Shown here piece by piece: positions 1 through 13,000 of a DNA stretch of 64,000 bases. Location of the stretch: the NCBI GenBank assembly GCA_036362985.1, contig JAYGXS010000008.1, forward strand, positions 8,657,811 to 8,721,810. Reading direction: 5' to 3'. The notes below the pieces were generated by a model that was not told the origin of the DNA, ran no database searches, and saw only the letters and a program-made list of their open reading frames with translations. This DNA comes from Ligula intestinalis (lineage: Eukaryota; Platyhelminthes; Cestoda; Diphyllobothriidea; Diphyllobothriidae). Position 1 is the first letter of the stretch, and each line of letters opens with the position of its first letter. Both the position numbers and the translations under genes were made by a program.

Positions 1-793
1 TTTATTACGGATCTTGTAATAAATCTTCTCAAGTGAAAAATAATCCGTTATAAATAGAAAGGTATGTTCTTTAATCTCCAGTCAAATTGGATCGTTTTCC
101 TTCAGAAAATTTCAAGAAATTGTCAAAACTTCCCATTTTCCCTGTGAGATAATCTTGGAAAAAGTTAATATACGCAGAAGTTCGTCAGCTTAATATTCGA
201 TTAAAACACTTTTTACAGAGGTAACCTATTATGGAAACTTTTTTTATTAATCTTAGGAATAACAATATGCGTGTTATATAGCAGACATGTTGTATGCCCG
301 AAAATGTGGTTTGTTGTTTTGAAGCATTTCAAAATTTGACCAACATGGCCATCTGCATAGGAAATAATATCCAAAGCTCTTTTTTCGGTAAATGTTGTTT
401 AGTTTTATCTTATTTTGAAGGGTTTGATATAAATGTCGAACAAACGGACAATACGTAAACGTATGAATAAATACACCAAAAAATACCGAACTGAATACAG
501 AATTTATTCAACGATATTCAATAACTGTGAATGTAGTCTTACTCAAAGATACGAAATATTTTGACTGAAGGCAAGTTCTCTTTGTATAAAGAAATCGGTT
601 GCTTGAAGTTTTCTACTCAACAAACTTTAAATTTATTGTTCTAATTTATAGCTATTTTTGACGTCTCCACAAGCTGGGAATTATCGAGAAAATTTTATTT
701 TTCTTAAAAAACACTTAGTACTTTTTATAGTTCTTTCAAGTACTTAGTATGCCTAATGTTGCTCATTATTATTCATAAGTTTTCGTAAATGCG
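1..793 (-). repeat. interspersed repeat R1, copy 1 (inverted)
   Basis: AT-rich sequence whose reverse complement aligns, with many substitutions, along 6387-7345. A shared block is caatttgactggagat at both sites. It starts at or before the window edge. It has no ORF and lies upstream of MBOAT exon A, presumably in the preceding intron. Confidence 0.75.
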
Positions 794-991
794 TACCCGC
801 TGGTATGGGAGAAATAGTCGAACATTTACAGATTTCGGAAATTTGCTTGCAGCACTCGCAGAACTGTATATAGCTGCTCAGAATTGTGGGCAGTATGGGG
901 CTCGTTTCTGTCGTGTCCCGCTTACCTTGTCACGATTTGCTTTAATCTTGATTGTACTTACTTCTCCCTGCATGTGTGTGCTTCCCTGCAG

Positions 992-1077
992 GCCAATGAT
1001 GGTGCTTGTACAGCGGTTAACCCTGCTGGCGGCCAATCTCCTGGACGGAGACACCATCCGGAAGGAGGACCAGCAAG
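992..1077 (+). CDS. MBOAT1/2: MBOAT exon A
   Basis: Acceptor AG at 990-991 after a CT-rich run, donor gtagtc at 1078. The first base completes a codon from an upstream exon not in the window; the exon ends in phase 1. It encodes PMMVLVQRLTLLAANLLDGD then TIRKEDQQ, matching the conserved segment before the first loop of MBOAT1/2 proteins. Confidence 0.88.
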
Positions 1078-4000
1078 GTAGTCTTCGTGTGAGCAACGGG
1101 AGCCTATCCCCTGACCACGAAAACTCGCACGTCGAGCCGACTGGCGACGGCAACGCCGGTACTGGCATGCCACCCGCATCAGCAACAACAAAGCCGCTCA
1201 ACCCACACTCCTCCTCTCATCTCACAGACTTGCAACGGGAGCTTGCCGTCTTGTAAGCTTTTGACTTCTTCTTCCCCTCATCCATTAACTGTATCCAGCT
1301 TAGGCCTCCGTAGTCGGCGTTTGATTAGGGTAAACGTTGGTTTAGCAAAATGTGCTAGTTTAAGCCCTTTTTAATGTGGTGAAAATACCCCGAGGGCGAA
1401 CAGGATTTTTAATTATTGTGAAAATAGGGTTCTCCTATCTGCCATTTGAACGCTTCGAATATGCTCCTACCGTTGTGCGCTAGAGCGCCAAGCTGGAGCC
1501 CTTGTGTTTTTGGTTATTTTGGGCGAAAAGCTCACGGTAGTCCGGGGGGGGGGGGGGGGCCTTACCGGCAGATGTCGGGAAGACTTGAATGACCATGTCT
1601 GATTCATTTGCTGTTCTTAGCCAGCCGGCTAGCCACGATTCCAAGAAAAAGGAGGCGGTTCTCAGGTTTGAAGGCAGATGTAAAGTTGGTCGTAAGGATG
1701 ACCATTCAGACCAATTGCGAATCAGATGATCGCGAAATGTAGAGTGACCCGTCCTTTACGGTCCCCGAGTGTCTTTGCTGTTAGGAGATCCTTACTGGAG
1801 GCCTCGAGGGTTTATGTGTACTCACTAAGACACCACCTTTCAGTTTCACTTTACTTCGCTTCACCAATATCTTCGTACCCACTGTAACGGAAACGTCGCT
1901 AGAACGCCCGCCAACGCCAGCACAATGGCATATTTGAAGCCCCCCTCTGTGATTGATCAGTTGAGTAGAACATCAGGCTGTTCAGTCACATGCGACTGTA
2001 TCGCGGGGGAAGGATATGTAAGTTAATAAGGTTAAATCCTAGCCAGTGCAATCTTCTGGCCTGGTTCCTTAGGAGAAGCAGAAGACGGTGGGAGGCCACA
2101 GTAGTAGGAAGAGTTTATTCTGTTCAGAGGGAGCGACAAAAAAGGTAGGACGAAGTCGACTATCAGACGAGCGTAGGTCTGCACCCGAGTGGGGCAGAAT
2201 CGGAAGTGCTTGTCTGGCAGCAGTCATCCCAGCGGCCACCGAGAGCAGCCTTTGTCTTAGACAACATTTAATGTGACTGGTTTAGGCCAGGCTGAAGTGC
2301 GCAAGTGCGCGCGTTGTCAGCCGTAGGGAATCGAGCGTTAATGCAGTGTGCGGCTGCTGTCGCGTGACCTCATACGTGGCGTGGAGCACCAGTGCCAGCA
2401 GCTCAGACCAGCGCTGTCGACGGACATATAGACCCCCCTGGGACGTAGGCGTATTCATCTGCACATAGACATATCTGCTTGACTTCGCTTGTGCAACACG
2501 TAATCGGGCGACGTTATTTGCCAGTTTAGTTGGGATCCGAGCGAAACTTTGAGCACGCGCGTGCTGGAAATGTCTGGTCACGTGACCGGAGGTGGGGGGG
2601 GGAGTGTGATGCCTGTCATGCATAACATTATCCGAAGCGTTGCAGGCGCATATGAGGGGCGCGTTCATGTCTGCGGGAGGGGACGTTTTTCCGCTTGTCA
2701 ACCACGGGGGGGGGGGGATATCGATCTCGTTGCCACCTCCCACACCGACGTGTTACTATCAGCCCGTGGACTAACTGCAGATAGCAATAGGCACACTGTG
2801 GCGGGGCCGAAGGACGTGAATCTCTCCATCTATCGCATTTGTGGTTAAGCTTTCGTTGGGACAGGAGACAACCCGACCAGCCCCTATCATGTAGCTCTTT
2901 TTATTTTGTGGCTTATAGCTCTCCCCCCCTATTGGCCCCTGCAGGGTACACGCACTCACGTACAAGCTAATGGTGGCCTCGTCTGCGTGTCATCGAGCAC
3001 TAGATTTAGAGTAGTCGCCAAAGACCATGCAATTTTCATAACTTACTTACTTGATAGTTGATCCGATTAGCTCCTGTTGTTGGATGAATCGGCTTCACGG
3101 ATGTCACGAATAGAAGCGGCCCATTGGCGGCGGTCAGAGGCGAGCTCTTCACAGATGTTAACCCATTGTTTGTTCCAATGTCGCAAGCCTTAAACGGTTA
3201 CGAGGCCCATCCGTTCAACGTCCGACTTAACGGTGCTGAGCCATGTCTTCAGTTGACCGCCTTGCACTGCGAGAAGGGTTCACGACCAATCTGCAGAGGT
3301 CCGTCGATTGTTTGCGCAGGACATGGTCAAACTACTGCAATCGGCGATGCTGGATGTACGATGCTAGACTTGGTAGTTTGAAACATCTGCGGTATTCCTC
3401 AACATTGGAGATTCGATCCTGCCAGAAAACTCTTGAGAGGCGTCGAAGACACCAACGGTCAAAGACTTCGAGCGATAGGATGTCTGCCTTTCTCACTGAC
3501 CATGTTTCGCAGGCATATACTAACACCGGTCTGATTGATGCTTTGTATATCAGCAGCTTAGTACGTAAACTGATGTCTGAGCGAGACCAGAGTGGTCTGG
3601 CTAGCAGCCTAAATGCATTTCTAGCCTGCGCGATTCGGTTCTTGAGTTCGTCTTTGGCCTGTCCATTGGCTAGCATATTCGAGCCCAAATAGCGGAAGCA
3701 GCTAACTTCTTCAATGGGTTGACCGCTGATAAACAGTGGTTGTGCTGTGCCCAGATACGTAGTCAGGAGCTTTGTCTTGCGCACATTAATTGTCAGACCA
3801 ACAGTTGCAGCGAAGCTGGTGATTCTGTCTAGCGTTGGCTGTAGTGATTGAGGAGTTTTACCGAGTAAGACAATGTCATCGGCATATTCCAGGTCCGGTA
3901 CTCTGAATTCGGGGCTGATTTCACATCAACTGTCAGGTAGAATTGACTTATGCATTGCCCAGTCGATCAAGAAGTTGAAGAGAACTGGAGAAAGAGGGCA

Positions 4001-7000
4001 CCCTTGTCGAACTCCACAAATCAGAGGGAGAGAAGTTGACTCTTTACCAAGGGTTCTAACTTGGGCTGATGTTGTGCCATAGTAAGCTTTGATTAGATTG
4101 AGCAACTTTGGTGGGAGACCGTCAGCAAGCAAGACTTGCCATAAAGCTTCTTTATCGATAGAATCAAAGGCGGTCTCGAAGTCGATGAAACAGGCGGTGG
4201 TGATCTGTTGGTTTTGATGTCTGTGCTCTAGTATGGGGCGTAGAATGAAGATCTGGTCCATACATCCTCTACCTGGACGAAATCCTCCTTGGTTAGGACA
4301 AGTACGAAGATTGCGCTCAGTCGAAATTCTACGGAGAAGGATGGTCGCAAACACTTTGGCGGCTATATCTATGAGGCTGATGCCGCGGTAGTTTGATCAT
4401 AATGTCCTGTCACCGCGCTTCGGTATCGGTAAAATAATGGACAGTGACCAGTCAGTCGGGATGAATTCGGTAGTCCATAAAGTCGAGTACAGTCGATGTA
4501 TTGATTCCGTCAAAGCAGGACAATTAGTTTTATAGGCTTCTGCTGGGATAACATCTTCACCCGCTGCCTTCCGAACTTTTAATCGTTTTAATACCGATTC
4601 CACTTCAAATCTCGTAGGTGGCTCGCAGTCTCTACCGTATGGAATTCCAGTTGATAGCTGTAGGTTCGCAGGTGAACGTATAGGCGGATCCAGTAGTTCG
4701 CTGAAGTGCTCTTGCCATCGATCGATTTTGCCAGCCATATCAGTTATCACTTGACCCGAGTTATCCCGAACGGTATTGCAAGGCGGTTTATATTTTCCTG
4801 ATGCTTTACGTAAAGGTAATAGAGCTGGTGGAAGTTACCAGAGTTTGAAGCTGATTCCATGGAGCCATCTAGCTCGGTCCAATGGTTCTGACGGTCGCAT
4901 CTTGCTGATTACGTAGTTTGGCGTCTCAATGAGCGATAGTTCTCTGAGTTTGACAACCAAGCGATTCTAGCTTGTGCCGATAGATGGAAGGTGGTTGTGG
5001 AAATCCAGTTCTGTTGCAAGCTCAAATTCATCGCACTTTGTAGCGCGTCTCTCAAATGTGGCCACTGAGTATCGGGCGAAGTTTCATTATCGACGTCGTC
5101 TGGAGGTTCGATGCGAACAGTGGATTGATCTCGGATCCGTGCAGTGAGACTTTCATTAAACGCTTCACGGATTTCTGTGTGTGATAGTGCCATAACGTTT
5201 GCACGTTTTGGGGGCAGTTTCTTACTTCGATTCGACAAACGAAGCTTCAAGCGGGCACGGACAGGTACGTGATCCGACCCAACTTCCGCACCTCGAAACG
5301 ATCGGCTGTCGGATGCTGAGGTGGTCCACCTTGAGCGTACTAAGATGTAGTCTATCTGGTTTGCCGTTCGACCATCGTTTGAATACCATGTTAGCAACTG
5401 CCGATGGGGGTGTTGAAAACGAGTGTTTATAACGACGAGATGGTTATAATCAGCAAATGTTACCAATCGTTCTCCGTTGTCGCAACGTTGGCCCAGTCCG
5501 TATTTTCCGATGACGTGTCTCGAGATTTCATCGCACGGGCCAGTCCTGGCATTCCAGTCTCCGGCGACGAAGAGCGAGTCTCTAGGGGGTATCCTGGTCA
5601 CTGTAGCTTGAAGGCGTTCATAGAACTCCGTCTTAACTGCTTCATCCGCTTGCGATGTTGGGGCATAAACGGCAACCAGAGACATATTTGCAATGGTGCC
5701 TTTGAAGCGGGCTGTGGCAATCCGCTCTGAGATAGACTCAAACGCTAAAAGAGTGTTATTCACCTTTTTTGTCATGGCTATTGCCACCGCATGCAGTTCT
5801 GTGTTCGTTTGTGGTCCGCTGTGGAGGAGCACGTACTCAGCATCCTCTTGTGGGACTTTGATTACTCTCGTTCCAGAGTCTGGGAGACGAACTTCTGACA
5901 GACAGGCAACGTCTACTTTATAGTCCCATAATGCGCGTGCTAGAAATGTTTGACGGTCGGGATCAAGCAATGTCCGCACATTCCAGCAACCAATGTTCAA
6001 AGTGTGTTGCGAATTTAGGGTACTGGCTTGCATATTTGACATTCCAGGCACCAGGCGACCACGGAGCGCGTCGCTTCCCAGGGATGCCGTAGCATTGTTC
6101 AAGTTGAGAGCACTGGCTTGCATATTTGGCACCCCAGGCACCAGACGACCACGGAGCGCGTCGCTTCCCGGGGACGCCGTAGCAGTATTGAGATTCGTGA
6201 TATTCGTATTGTCCATGAAGTTTTTTGGGAATTTTGTTACAGATGACGTCCCCGGTGTTACCTGCCATTGCCCTCTGTTCGCCGTGAGTTTCCCCACGCT
6301 GCCCGCGAACCACCGTCGGGGAGGTCGAGGGTTGGATTTCGGTTCATAACTTTGTATAAGTTTGATCATTACTCGGATACCAGTGTGAATGCATTTAGGA
6401 AGATTTAGAAATAATAATGAACTGCATGAGACATATTAAGTACTTAAAAGAACTATAGGAATTCACGAATGCGAGAGAATATTCGCATTCCAGGTATGTC
6501 TATTGGTAAAGGAGACAAATGGTAGCTTCCTCATTTGTTGCTGTTTCTCCCCCTCTGACGATGGTCTCTTGTAGGAGCTCGAAAGCTCAGGAAGAAATAA
6601 ATTTCGTTCCAGTGTTCGACCATTTGTCTCCTTTACTATAGGAATTGCTAAGTGTTGGAAAGAAAAATAAAATTTTCTCCATAATCCCGTGGTTATCGAG
6701 ACGTAAAAAGGTCTATAATTTAGAACAACAAATTTAGATATTGTGTTAAATTGAAAACTTGAAGCAACCACTTTTTATATGTCGAAAGAACTTTTCTTTA
6801 GTCAAGGTATTCTGTAAAATTTAATCTTACTGGATAAGTATTTATTGAATGTCATCAACAAAAGTGTGTCATAATATTGCTTGTTTTTACTGTCTACATT
6901 GATAAATTTCTAAATTCTGCATCTGTCCGACGTTTACAGCAAAACTTTTTCAATAAGATAGATACGAAGAGCATTTACCGAAATAAAGTGTTTTCTGATA

Positions 7001-10000
7001 TTAGTTTTAATTAATATGGCAACGTTTTTGATATACAGAAATGCCTCAAAACAGCAAACCACATTGTCGAGAGTAAATCTTGTCCGCAGTGGAGTTGTGA
7101 GGTTAATATTTCTAAGATCAATCAAAAAAAAACTTTCCATAAAAGGTTACCTCTTACGAAGTGTTTTGATAAGATATTCGGCTGACAAACTTCTGCGTAT
7201 ATTAACTTTTTTCAACTTAATAACATAATGAAATTTGAGGATTTTGAGAATTTCTTTAAGTTTTCTGAAGACAAAGAATTCAATTTGACTGGAGATGAAA
7301 GATCTTTCTTTTCTCTTTATAATGGATTACCTTTCGCATATTTGGATTGATTCCATTTTCTGATATAATTATGCGAATTCAAAAAAAGTGGCCATATACA
7401 TTGCCATTTTTTGGAATACTTATTAGTCTTCTGTCTATTCCGTTTCTAAAAGACGCAAAAGGTGAACGTCCGAACGCCTCCGACCAGTAGGCACGCACAT
7501 CCCCCGTTTGTATGGTCTACCAAAGATCCATAAGGATGGCCTGCCAGTTCGTCCGATTCTGGACATGCGCAATTCACCCTATGCCGCGATAGCAAAATGG
7601 TTGGCGGCGAAACTCAAGCCTCTGCAGCATCAACTGGCACCACGTAGCTATCGAGACACGTTTGAATTTGTCGATAATATGAAAGATGTGAACTTAAACG
7701 GCATGAGAATGTTCTCCCTAGACGTCTCCTCGCTGTTTACAAACGTCCCTGTTACCGAGACAGTCGAATACATCTGCGAATTCCTATTGACAAATCAACT
7801 AGAAATAGGAATACCGATGAATGCACTACTGAAGTGCACACTGAACGTGCAGTTCCTTTTTGATGGCCAAATATACAGACAAATAGATGGCGTTGCCATG
7901 GGCTCGCCTCTGGGACCACTTTTGGCTGACATATTCATGAGAAAGCTGAAAAAACATCAACTTAGTGATCAGATCCGCAAGTTAAATCACTACGGTCGCT
8001 ACGTGGATGATATCTTCGTGATTTCCACAAACGAAACCGATAGAGACGCGCTCTTAAGCGCGGTCAATCAAGCCCATCCTTCCATAAAGTTCACGTTGGA
8101 GATGGAAACAGCAGGTTCTCTCCCCTTCTTGGACGTCCTCCTTAGTCGTAGACCCGACGGTAGCGTCCGAAGGAGCGTGTATAGAAAGAAAACCTGGTCT
8201 GGACAATATACGAACTTTAGCAGTTTCGTACCTCTCCAACAGAAGCGAAATCTAGTTCGCTGCTTAACGCAAAGAGCTAAGAAAATTTGCTCTGAAGACA
8301 CTATTGAAGAGGAACTCAAGAAAATGCAGGACTTACTCCGTGAGAACGGATATCCTGAGAAATTCATTACCAAGAATATGGCTACTAAAGAAATGAAACC
8401 CACAACACTCACTGTGGAGAAGAAAACATTATTTCTCAAAGTGTCCTTTCGAGGAGACACGACAGGTGAACTCCTGAAAAGACGCCTTGAGGATGCCGTG
8501 TCACGAACTTTCCCAGCAGCGAGAGTTCGGGTACTATTCTCAACTAACCCATTCTTCCATGGGGAAGGTAAGGACAGGTTACCGACTCAGACCACCTCCA
8601 TGTGTATCTACTCCTTTGCTTGCTCCTGTGGAGCAGGTTATATTGGTCCCACGAGTCGGCGCCTATCCAAAAGCATAAAGGAACACCTCCCACAATGGCT
8701 GAGGAAAGGTGATTTAAATACCAACAGAACCATCAACAGCTCTATCCTAGCGCACATGTTGGATTCCGGATATCAGGTGGACCCCAACGAAGCCTTCAGG
8801 GTGGTCTACACGGTGCCAACAAGCTACCCTAAGTCACTGGGCCAGCGACTGTTGGCAACAGCAGAAGCAACTGCTATCCGGTTTAGGAAGCCAATTTTGT
8901 GCGTGCAGAAGAACCTGCTGCAAGCCCCAACGGCCACCTAGCTACCGGCATTTTCCCCAAGTCTTCTCTCATCTTCCACCCTTCCCCCTTCTCCCTAATT
9001 TCCGCTTAATTAGCCGCTTGTTACTACCCCACCCCCTACTCTATCCCCGGACTAATTTGCCTATAACGTTGAACGTAATTTGCCTAAAATTTTACCTTTT
9101 ACGCTTTACCCCCCTCCCATATAAGTGTACTGGCCTGATGAGAATTTATTGAAATTATACGTATGCTCGCCAATTACTCCTCGGATTTCTGTGATGGGAA
9201 TTTTCCCAACCTTGAACGTAAAGTACACAAAAACGATATTTGTACACGACTTACATTCAATAAGGCCTTCGTTGTCTTAAATTCGCGTTAGAATCTTCAA
9301 CATTTTGTTTTTGTGCAAGAACAAAATGCGTATCATTTATGCATTCAAACAAACACTTCTGTTACTGCGTTTTGTGCAAAATGATTTCACAGGATAGCTT
9401 AACATAATTTTTTAAAATGCAAATCTGCAATGTTACTGCAAATAATTGTGATTCATTTTACTTATTTTGGAGTTCCTTCATAGTATAATCAACATTAGCG
9501 TGCATTTTGGCTCTCTCCTTCGTGATAGCATAGGAAATTCCTTCGAAATGAGACCACTCCCGATTTCCCCAAAATTAATGGCCATTTCTCTTAACAAACC
9601 TAACTAAAATGACGATTTAACTGAATGAAAGGCTTTCGCAGAATTCAATAAACTGAATGAATCAAAACAGTGTTACTAAATATACGCTAAAGTACCTAGT
9701 CAAATTTCATCATGAAGGTTGCATGGTTTTTGGCGACTATTGTATGTTAAATGCTTCATTGCCTTGCCCCCTTCTTCTGCTTCCCTCCGAAATTTCGCGC
9801 CTCCAGTCTCAGGACTTTTTTTCTCTCGCTCCTTCAGTCACATTCCGCGTCCGCTTGAATTCCTCTCCTACTGTGTCAACTTTCAAACCATTTTGGTGGG
9901 CCCCCCTCTCTCCTACAAGGACTACCTCATCTACATCGAGGACAGACAGGCAGATTATCTGAAAACCGACGCCCAGAAAGCCTACTTTGTAAGTCATTGT

Positions 10001-13000
10001 TTCTCTCTCTCTCTCTTCTATTTCATTTCTTAGCTTAATTTACTGCCTCTTCCCCCGTGTTGTTCGGTCAGGTGTTTTGTATGACACAGTTCGGCCGCTG
10101 TAGAATGCGCATCACGTGTAACAGGGAGTGGTTAGTGGGCGTGGTGGAGGATAATGACATGTTCATGCGTTACTTAATGGTCGGAAGAGCTGTCGTGAGT
10201 TATGCATAGGTGTGAGTGCTTCGTGTATGCGCGAACCAAGCATGCGCGTCCAGTCGGTTGCATGTTATTTAGAGGACAGTTTAGGCCCTTTGTATACGAT
10301 ACACTATGCTGCCATATACATCAAAGAAGTGTCGGAAGCGACCGAGCACATTGCTGCGGGATTAGGCGTGTTGGAATTGCACACCGACCAAAGGCGACTA
10401 TGCGCAGCCGGGTCATGAGAATCAAGGACAAATTAAATCCAAATAAGCAGTCAGGTATAGGGCCTAAAAAGTTATCGAGCGTACACAGGACAGACTTGAA
10501 GCGCATGCTTGGTTCGCGCATACAGGAAAATGAGCTGTGGCTGTCAGATGGGATGGTGCATTATCGCAAGTGGCTGCCCACGCCTACGAGTCACGGGTCA
10601 CGAGTTAAACTCCCCAGCTGCGAGGAGAATCGCCCACGCTGGCAGCAAGACGGGCCGATAAGAACTCAGCTAATCGATTTATCGATGTGACGCTGGCATA
10701 CATCGCTCTGCTCAGGCATCTCCGAACTGACGTCACTTGTAGTTGATTAGCCCCTGCCCCCTGTTACTTTTTGCGTCTTTATCTGTTGACACTTTTATCT
10801 CTGACGATGGACTCCAGTAAGAGTTCGAAAGTTCAGACGAATGAAACCATGTTTCCGGCTGTCAAACTGTTTCCAGTCGTATGGGGTTCTGATGGAAAAA
10901 AAAACCGTCTGATTCTCCCTGTTGATCTTGATTGTGCTATCTCTCGGAATATCAAAATTGCATATTTTATTTGACAGAGCCTTCTTCATTCACCTTTTAT
11001 GTTAGCATATTTGTGTGTTTTAGATCTTTTAAATGGGTTTTACTGCCTGTTCTTCTTGCGGACAACTTCTGTGCCTTCGCAATGACAATTCCTTGTCTTC
11101 AAAGGCAGTCAGGAATAGTAGGCAGGCTGTTTGATACCTCAACTCGTCCTGCTACTGTTTACGTGGACGGGTATTTCGCACGTGGTCCAGTAATTGAAAC
11201 ATGCGCTCAAACCCTCCAAACTATACCTCGGTGACAAAGGCCTGGCGCTTCCCAGAACGCATTGAGGCCATTTTGACGGAGGCCGATAAGCGTGATCCCG
11301 ACCCGAGCTTTGTGTTTCCAGCAGAGGTCATCTGCCGTTCCCACTTCTGTACTATTATGTTCGAAACTGTTGTAATGTTGCCAAAAGCCAAGATTTTTGC
11401 CAACCCAGACACCCCAAGGCGGACAAGGAGACAAGGGTGCAAGAAGAGGAAGTCTTTCTTGCGTGCGTAGTACAGGATATCGAAGCAAACAAGCGTGGCC
11501 AGATCCGACCAATCAGATTGTGTCCTCGAGCGAGTAGCGACTCGATTAGCTTTCTGATTCACCCGGCTGGTGTGTTAGAGCCCCAAGCCTATCCGCAGCT
11601 GTGTGCTGCATCGTCACATGCTTTATGTGTGGCGGCGAACCAATAGCGTGGCGTGAGAGCGTCTCGCCGGGGCCGCATGCGAGCACGTCTGTTGGGACGG
11701 TTCCTAACAAAAACAACACCCCAGTCTTATCAGTCTTCTAACTCGGGAATGCCACTTATTTGTATGCGGTGGCTGTCCATTTTGCTGGCAGATCCACTTT
11801 CAAGGGTTAATTATTGCTGACCAGACTTGTAAGCTGCAGCAGCACCCGTTGTGATACTTTTTCTTTAGTGTTTTAAGACACCGCGACCCAAACTCCGGAC
11901 AATTGCAATGGGGCTTTAATTGTTTTTTGTCAAAAAGGGAGGCATTTCGAAACAAGTAGATGTAATAATTGGAACAAAAAGACTACTGGACCGACTTTCA
12001 GGTTCTTACTCGAACCCATCGTCATGACAGTCGCACCTAAGGGTGGTACAAGTGGTACAATTGTCACGCCACCACGCTGCCTAATAATAATTACCAGCAG
12101 CATCCATCGCAGTTCTTGTGACGACCGCCTGGTAGTCTGCACCCGGTCATTATTAATCGTTGTCGTCGTTGCTGATTCTCGGCGTGATAATTACGCTACA
12201 ACTTGGCTCGTTTTAACCGGAACGTTCCCCACCCTCCCCCCTGCGTATAGCTAATTACTCGGTCCAGGTAAAGTTTCAGTGCAGAATGAAGGGGTCCGTA
12301 GTGTTGGGCAGATCGTATTATCGAAAAAGACAAGCGAGGGGACTGGAATGGCCATTTCTGACTTATTAGCGCTTGTCAGGCAGTCATACTCAGACCCATT
12401 TGGTGCACCACCCGAGACTCGAACTGGCAACCTTTCTTGGTCAGAGTCCAACACCCTGACCATTGAACCACGAGCGCGTTGTATTGCCGGTTTAGGTTGA
12501 GGCCTGCGGCAGTCAGAACCTCTTTCGGAGTCTAAGGCCCCGCTCTAAATTGGCAAGACAACAACTTCGTGACTCAATGGTTATGGCGTTTGACTCTAAT
12601 CAAGAGGTCGCGTGTTCGAGGCTCGGATGGAACACCACCTGGGTCTGGTTACGACTGGCTGACGTCGGTTAATAAGCCAGAAATGGCCATTCCAGTCCCC
12701 TTTCTTGTCTTTGCTGACAATACTACCTGCGTATACTACCAGCTGCTACAGTTTTCAGGGCCTCTGTCGAGATCCAAGGCAGAGCGGGCCAGATGGGTTC
12801 CGTTAGCGATCGGTGAACTTTCACCAACGAGGCCCACGGTCTTTTAGATCGACTGCAGGTCGGAAATCGCCGGCTTTAGCAGCTCGTGGCTAGCGTGTTG
12901 TCCTCTCTTGTGGGACTTTTGGTCTCCTCAAACCTGTAGGTGTCTTACCATGTCCTATCGACGGCCCTTCGCCCTAAGAGCTAGGTCAATGTGGGCATCC

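Larger units (their letters stand above)
3040..6385 (-). mobile_element. near-complete RTE-type LINE (inactivated)
   Basis: About 3.3 kb on the minus strand in MBOAT intron 2. The apurinic endonuclease occupies 6369-4909. The reverse transcriptase follows in broken frames at 4750-4397, 4354-3926 and 3784-3332. RT blocks seen: FIDFETAFDSIDKEALW (motif A), GVRQGCPLSPVLFNFLIDW (motif B) and EYADDIVLL at about 3864-3897 (motif C, intact catalytic YADD). Frameshifts and stops separate the blocks, so it cannot be translated as one polyprotein. The 3' end near 3040 has a short AAGT-type tandem tail. The clade call rests on the endonuclease and RT style, and no phylogeny was run. Confidence 0.85.
6387..7345 (+). 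repeat. interspersed repeat R1, copy 2
   Basis: Inverted partner of 1-793. It differs mainly by the 171-bp insertion at 6464-6634. It abuts the 5' end of the RTE LINE on one side and lies about 100 bp upstream of the Penelope-like element on the other. Confidence 0.75.
7440..9180 (+). mobile_element. Penelope-like element PLE1 (5'-truncated)
   Basis: RT plus GIY-YIG element of the Penelope class, inserted in MBOAT intron 2 in the sense direction. The frame is open from about 7470 (RPVGTHIPRLYGLPKIHKDG) to a TAG stop ending at 8941. The N-terminal part found in PLE2 (16980-17450) is absent, as expected for a 5'-truncated copy. The 3' UTR has CT-rich tracts and a degenerate CTGATGA...GAAA motif at about 9136, and its sequence matches the arms at 32.1 and 32.6 kb. 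Confidence 0.85.

Noticed and set aside
789..991. Open frame upstream of exon A as extra MBOAT coding sequence
   Set aside because: The residues do not resemble the family; the similarity begins exactly at the acceptor at 992.
2282..2743. 153-codon minus-strand frame
   Set aside because: Composition-driven frame through poly-G tracts; no domain and no splice context.
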